Positions 6,528-6,840 of a stretch of DNA of 6,840 nt are shown here, piece after piece; the stretch's first letter is position 1, and each line of letters begins with the position of its first letter. The position numbers were made by a program, and so were the translations under genes. The notes under the pieces are model-generated. The model was not told the DNA's origin. It saw only the letters and a list, made by a program, of their open reading frames with translations, and did not search any database. Source of the DNA: Candidatus Gastranaerophilales bacterium (lineage in GTDB: Bacteria > Cyanobacteriota > Vampirovibrionia > Gastranaerophilales > Gastranaerophilaceae); NCBI GenBank assembly GCA_947628355.1, contig CANQZO010000105.1:1-6840 (forward strand), read 5' to 3'.

Positions 6528-6586
6528 AAATCCCCAAATCTCCTCCCAAGATTATTAAGTATTAGCTGCAAAGCAGCTTTTTTTTT
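6528..6586 (+). ncRNA. Candidate small RNA with anti-Shine-Dalgarno C-rich seed and terminator
   Basis: The predicted transcript is about 59 bases. It has an A-rich start, two unpaired C-rich words (TCCCC at 6531-6535 and TCTCCTCCC at 6539-6547), an A/U-rich linker and an intrinsic terminator. CCTCC (6542-6546) is the same as the anti-Shine-Dalgarno core of 16S rRNA, so it could pair with many ribosome sites. This is the layout of short regulatory RNAs such as cyanobacterial Yfr1 (CUCCUCAC seed) and the UCCC-seed RNAs of Firmicutes. The terminator has no + strand coding region upstream within the window that would explain it. The 5' end rests only on the -10 match. Alternatively the terminator may end antisense transcription coming from elsewhere. 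Confidence 0.4.
6564..6586 (+). terminator. Intrinsic terminator of the candidate small RNA
   Basis: AGCTGC (6564-6569) and GCAGCT (6573-6578) form a perfect six-pair stem with an AAA loop, followed by an unbroken T-run to 6586. On the - strand no T-run follows the hairpin, so direction is clearly +. Confidence 0.75.
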
Positions 6587-6600
6587 GCGCAAAATTCTTC

Positions 6601-6628
6601 TTGATAATATAAAATTATGTAGTAATAT
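6601..6628 (+). promoter_or_regulatory. Candidate promoter reading into the tandem repeat
   Basis: TTGATA (6601-6606) matches five of six -35 bases. It is 16 bases from TAATAT (6623-6628), which matches four of six -10 bases. The predicted start is near 6635, which is the first base of the repeat. The spacing and position are suggestive, but the surrounding DNA is very A/T-rich and a chance match cannot be excluded. Confidence 0.35.
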
Positions 6629-6634
6629 AGAAGT

Positions 6635-6745
6635 AAATGCGCCCTTAGCCCGGCTGCCGTTGAGTCTTTTACGGAGTAAAAGCTCAACAAAATAGAGATT
6701 AAAAACGCTCTATCCAAGCGGCAAGGTAAAAGGGACAAAAAAATC
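6635..6745. repeat. Tandem structured repeat, unit 1 (111 bases)
   Basis: This unit is repeated from 6746, with a period of exactly 111 bases. The 95 comparable bases differ at one position only (G6652, A6763). It is more G+C rich than the flanks and folds well. CCCTT (6642-6646) pairs with AAGGG (6730-6734), and TGCCG (6655-6659) with CGGCA (6719-6723). Inside these are a long hairpin (6660-6672 with 6676-6687, one bulge, GGA loop) and a second hairpin (6692-6697 with 6708-6713). The result is a three-way junction. No T-run follows on either strand. The period is a multiple of three, so reading frames stay open through it, but no ribosome site or protein-like composition supports coding. It could be a mobile palindromic repeat family or a structured RNA. 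Confidence 0.8.
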
Positions 6746-6840
6746 AAATGCGCCCTTAGCCCAGCTGCCGTTGAGTCTTTTACGGAGTAAAAGCTCAACA
6801 AAATAGAGATTAAAAACGCTCTATCCAAGCGGCAAGGTAA
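6746..6840. repeat. Tandem structured repeat, unit 2 (cut by window edge)
   Basis: This is the second copy, identical to unit 1 over 95 bases apart from A at 6763 in place of G at 6652. That position falls in an internal loop of the predicted fold, so the structure is unaffected. The copy runs to the last base of the window, so more copies may lie beyond. Its left arm can pair either with its own right arm or with the right arm of unit 1. Confidence 0.8.

Noticed and set aside
6378..6560. Short - strand frame after GGGAGGAG (6547-6540) ending in an overlap with the glycosyltransferase ATG
   Set aside because: It would need an ATT or similar rare start, and the translation is that of random A/T-rich DNA. 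The purine-rich word is more simply the complement of the C-rich seed.
6498..6695. Open frame on the + strand, 65 residues
   Set aside because: Its TTG start has no Shine-Dalgarno site, it crosses a perfect intrinsic terminator, and it ends inside the repeat. The composition does not look like a protein.
6659..6776. Integron attC-like heptamers: GTTGAGT (GTTRRRY) and GCTCAAC (RYYYAAC)
   Set aside because: Both match the degenerate attC core and are correctly ordered if read from unit 1 to unit 2. They are explained by one hairpin's own arms, no cassette gene separates the copies, the paired inner boxes are not clear, and no integron integrase is in the window (the Xer protein lacks reason to be one).
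6562..6828. Open frame on the - strand through the repeats, giving a 37-residue repeated peptide
   Set aside because: The frame stays open because the repeat period (111) is a multiple of three. It starts at a TTG inside the repeat without a ribosome site, and the same bases form strong hairpins and a terminator.
6635..6840. CRISPR array
   Set aside because: The repeated part is at least 95 bases with only about 16 bases between copies, the reverse of CRISPR proportions, and no cas gene is present.
6750..6840. Functional tRNA gene
   Set aside because: Only a 5'-end-like word is present. There is no anticodon arm, no GTTCGAATCC T-arm and no matching 3' acceptor strand.

Overview
The window is AT-rich, roughly one third G+C by eye, with short intergenic gaps. 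Two lineage-style N-termini point to a gut member of the Gastranaerophilales (Melainabacteria/Vampirovibrionia, the non-photosynthetic relatives of Cyanobacteria). One is 'INFQGLW' at the start of a small protein at 690-1118. The other is 'MGLSSSQARLL' followed by a long helix and a C-terminal coiled coil at 3982-4716. I recognise both from memory only, so the assignment is an inference; another AT-rich gut lineage is possible.

Layout. On the + strand, the left edge (1-689) is the C-terminal part of a concentrative nucleoside transporter whose start lies outside the window. All other recognised genes are on the - strand and are read right to left. They are a divergent family-2-like membrane glycosyltransferase with a cysteine-rich tail (4813-6378), an unrecognised helix/coiled-coil protein (3982-4716), an unrecognised membrane-associated protein (2079-3884), a Xer tyrosine recombinase (1173-2039) and a small unrecognised protein (690-1118). 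The - strand run meets the transporter gene head-on with no base between the two stop codons. A strong two-way hairpin terminator lies between the coiled-coil gene and the membrane-protein gene. The last three - strand genes (membrane protein, xerD, small protein) are close enough to be one transcript.

The right end (6397-6840) has no convincing protein gene but is dense in signals. It holds two dyads in the leader of the glycosyltransferase gene. It also holds a short + strand unit (about 6528-6586) with a C-rich anti-Shine-Dalgarno word and a textbook terminator, which looks like a small RNA. Next comes a plausible + promoter, and then a 111-base tandem repeat: one full copy and one copy cut by the window edge. 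The repeat folds into a branched hairpin structure and carries words that resemble pieces of a tRNA. This right-hand region is the most likely place for something undescribed.

How the genes work together is mostly unknown. XerD is housekeeping (chromosome dimer resolution) or a related recombinase, and the transporter imports nucleosides. The glycosyltransferase-like, membrane and coiled-coil proteins suggest cell-envelope functions, but nothing in the sequence ties them to one pathway.
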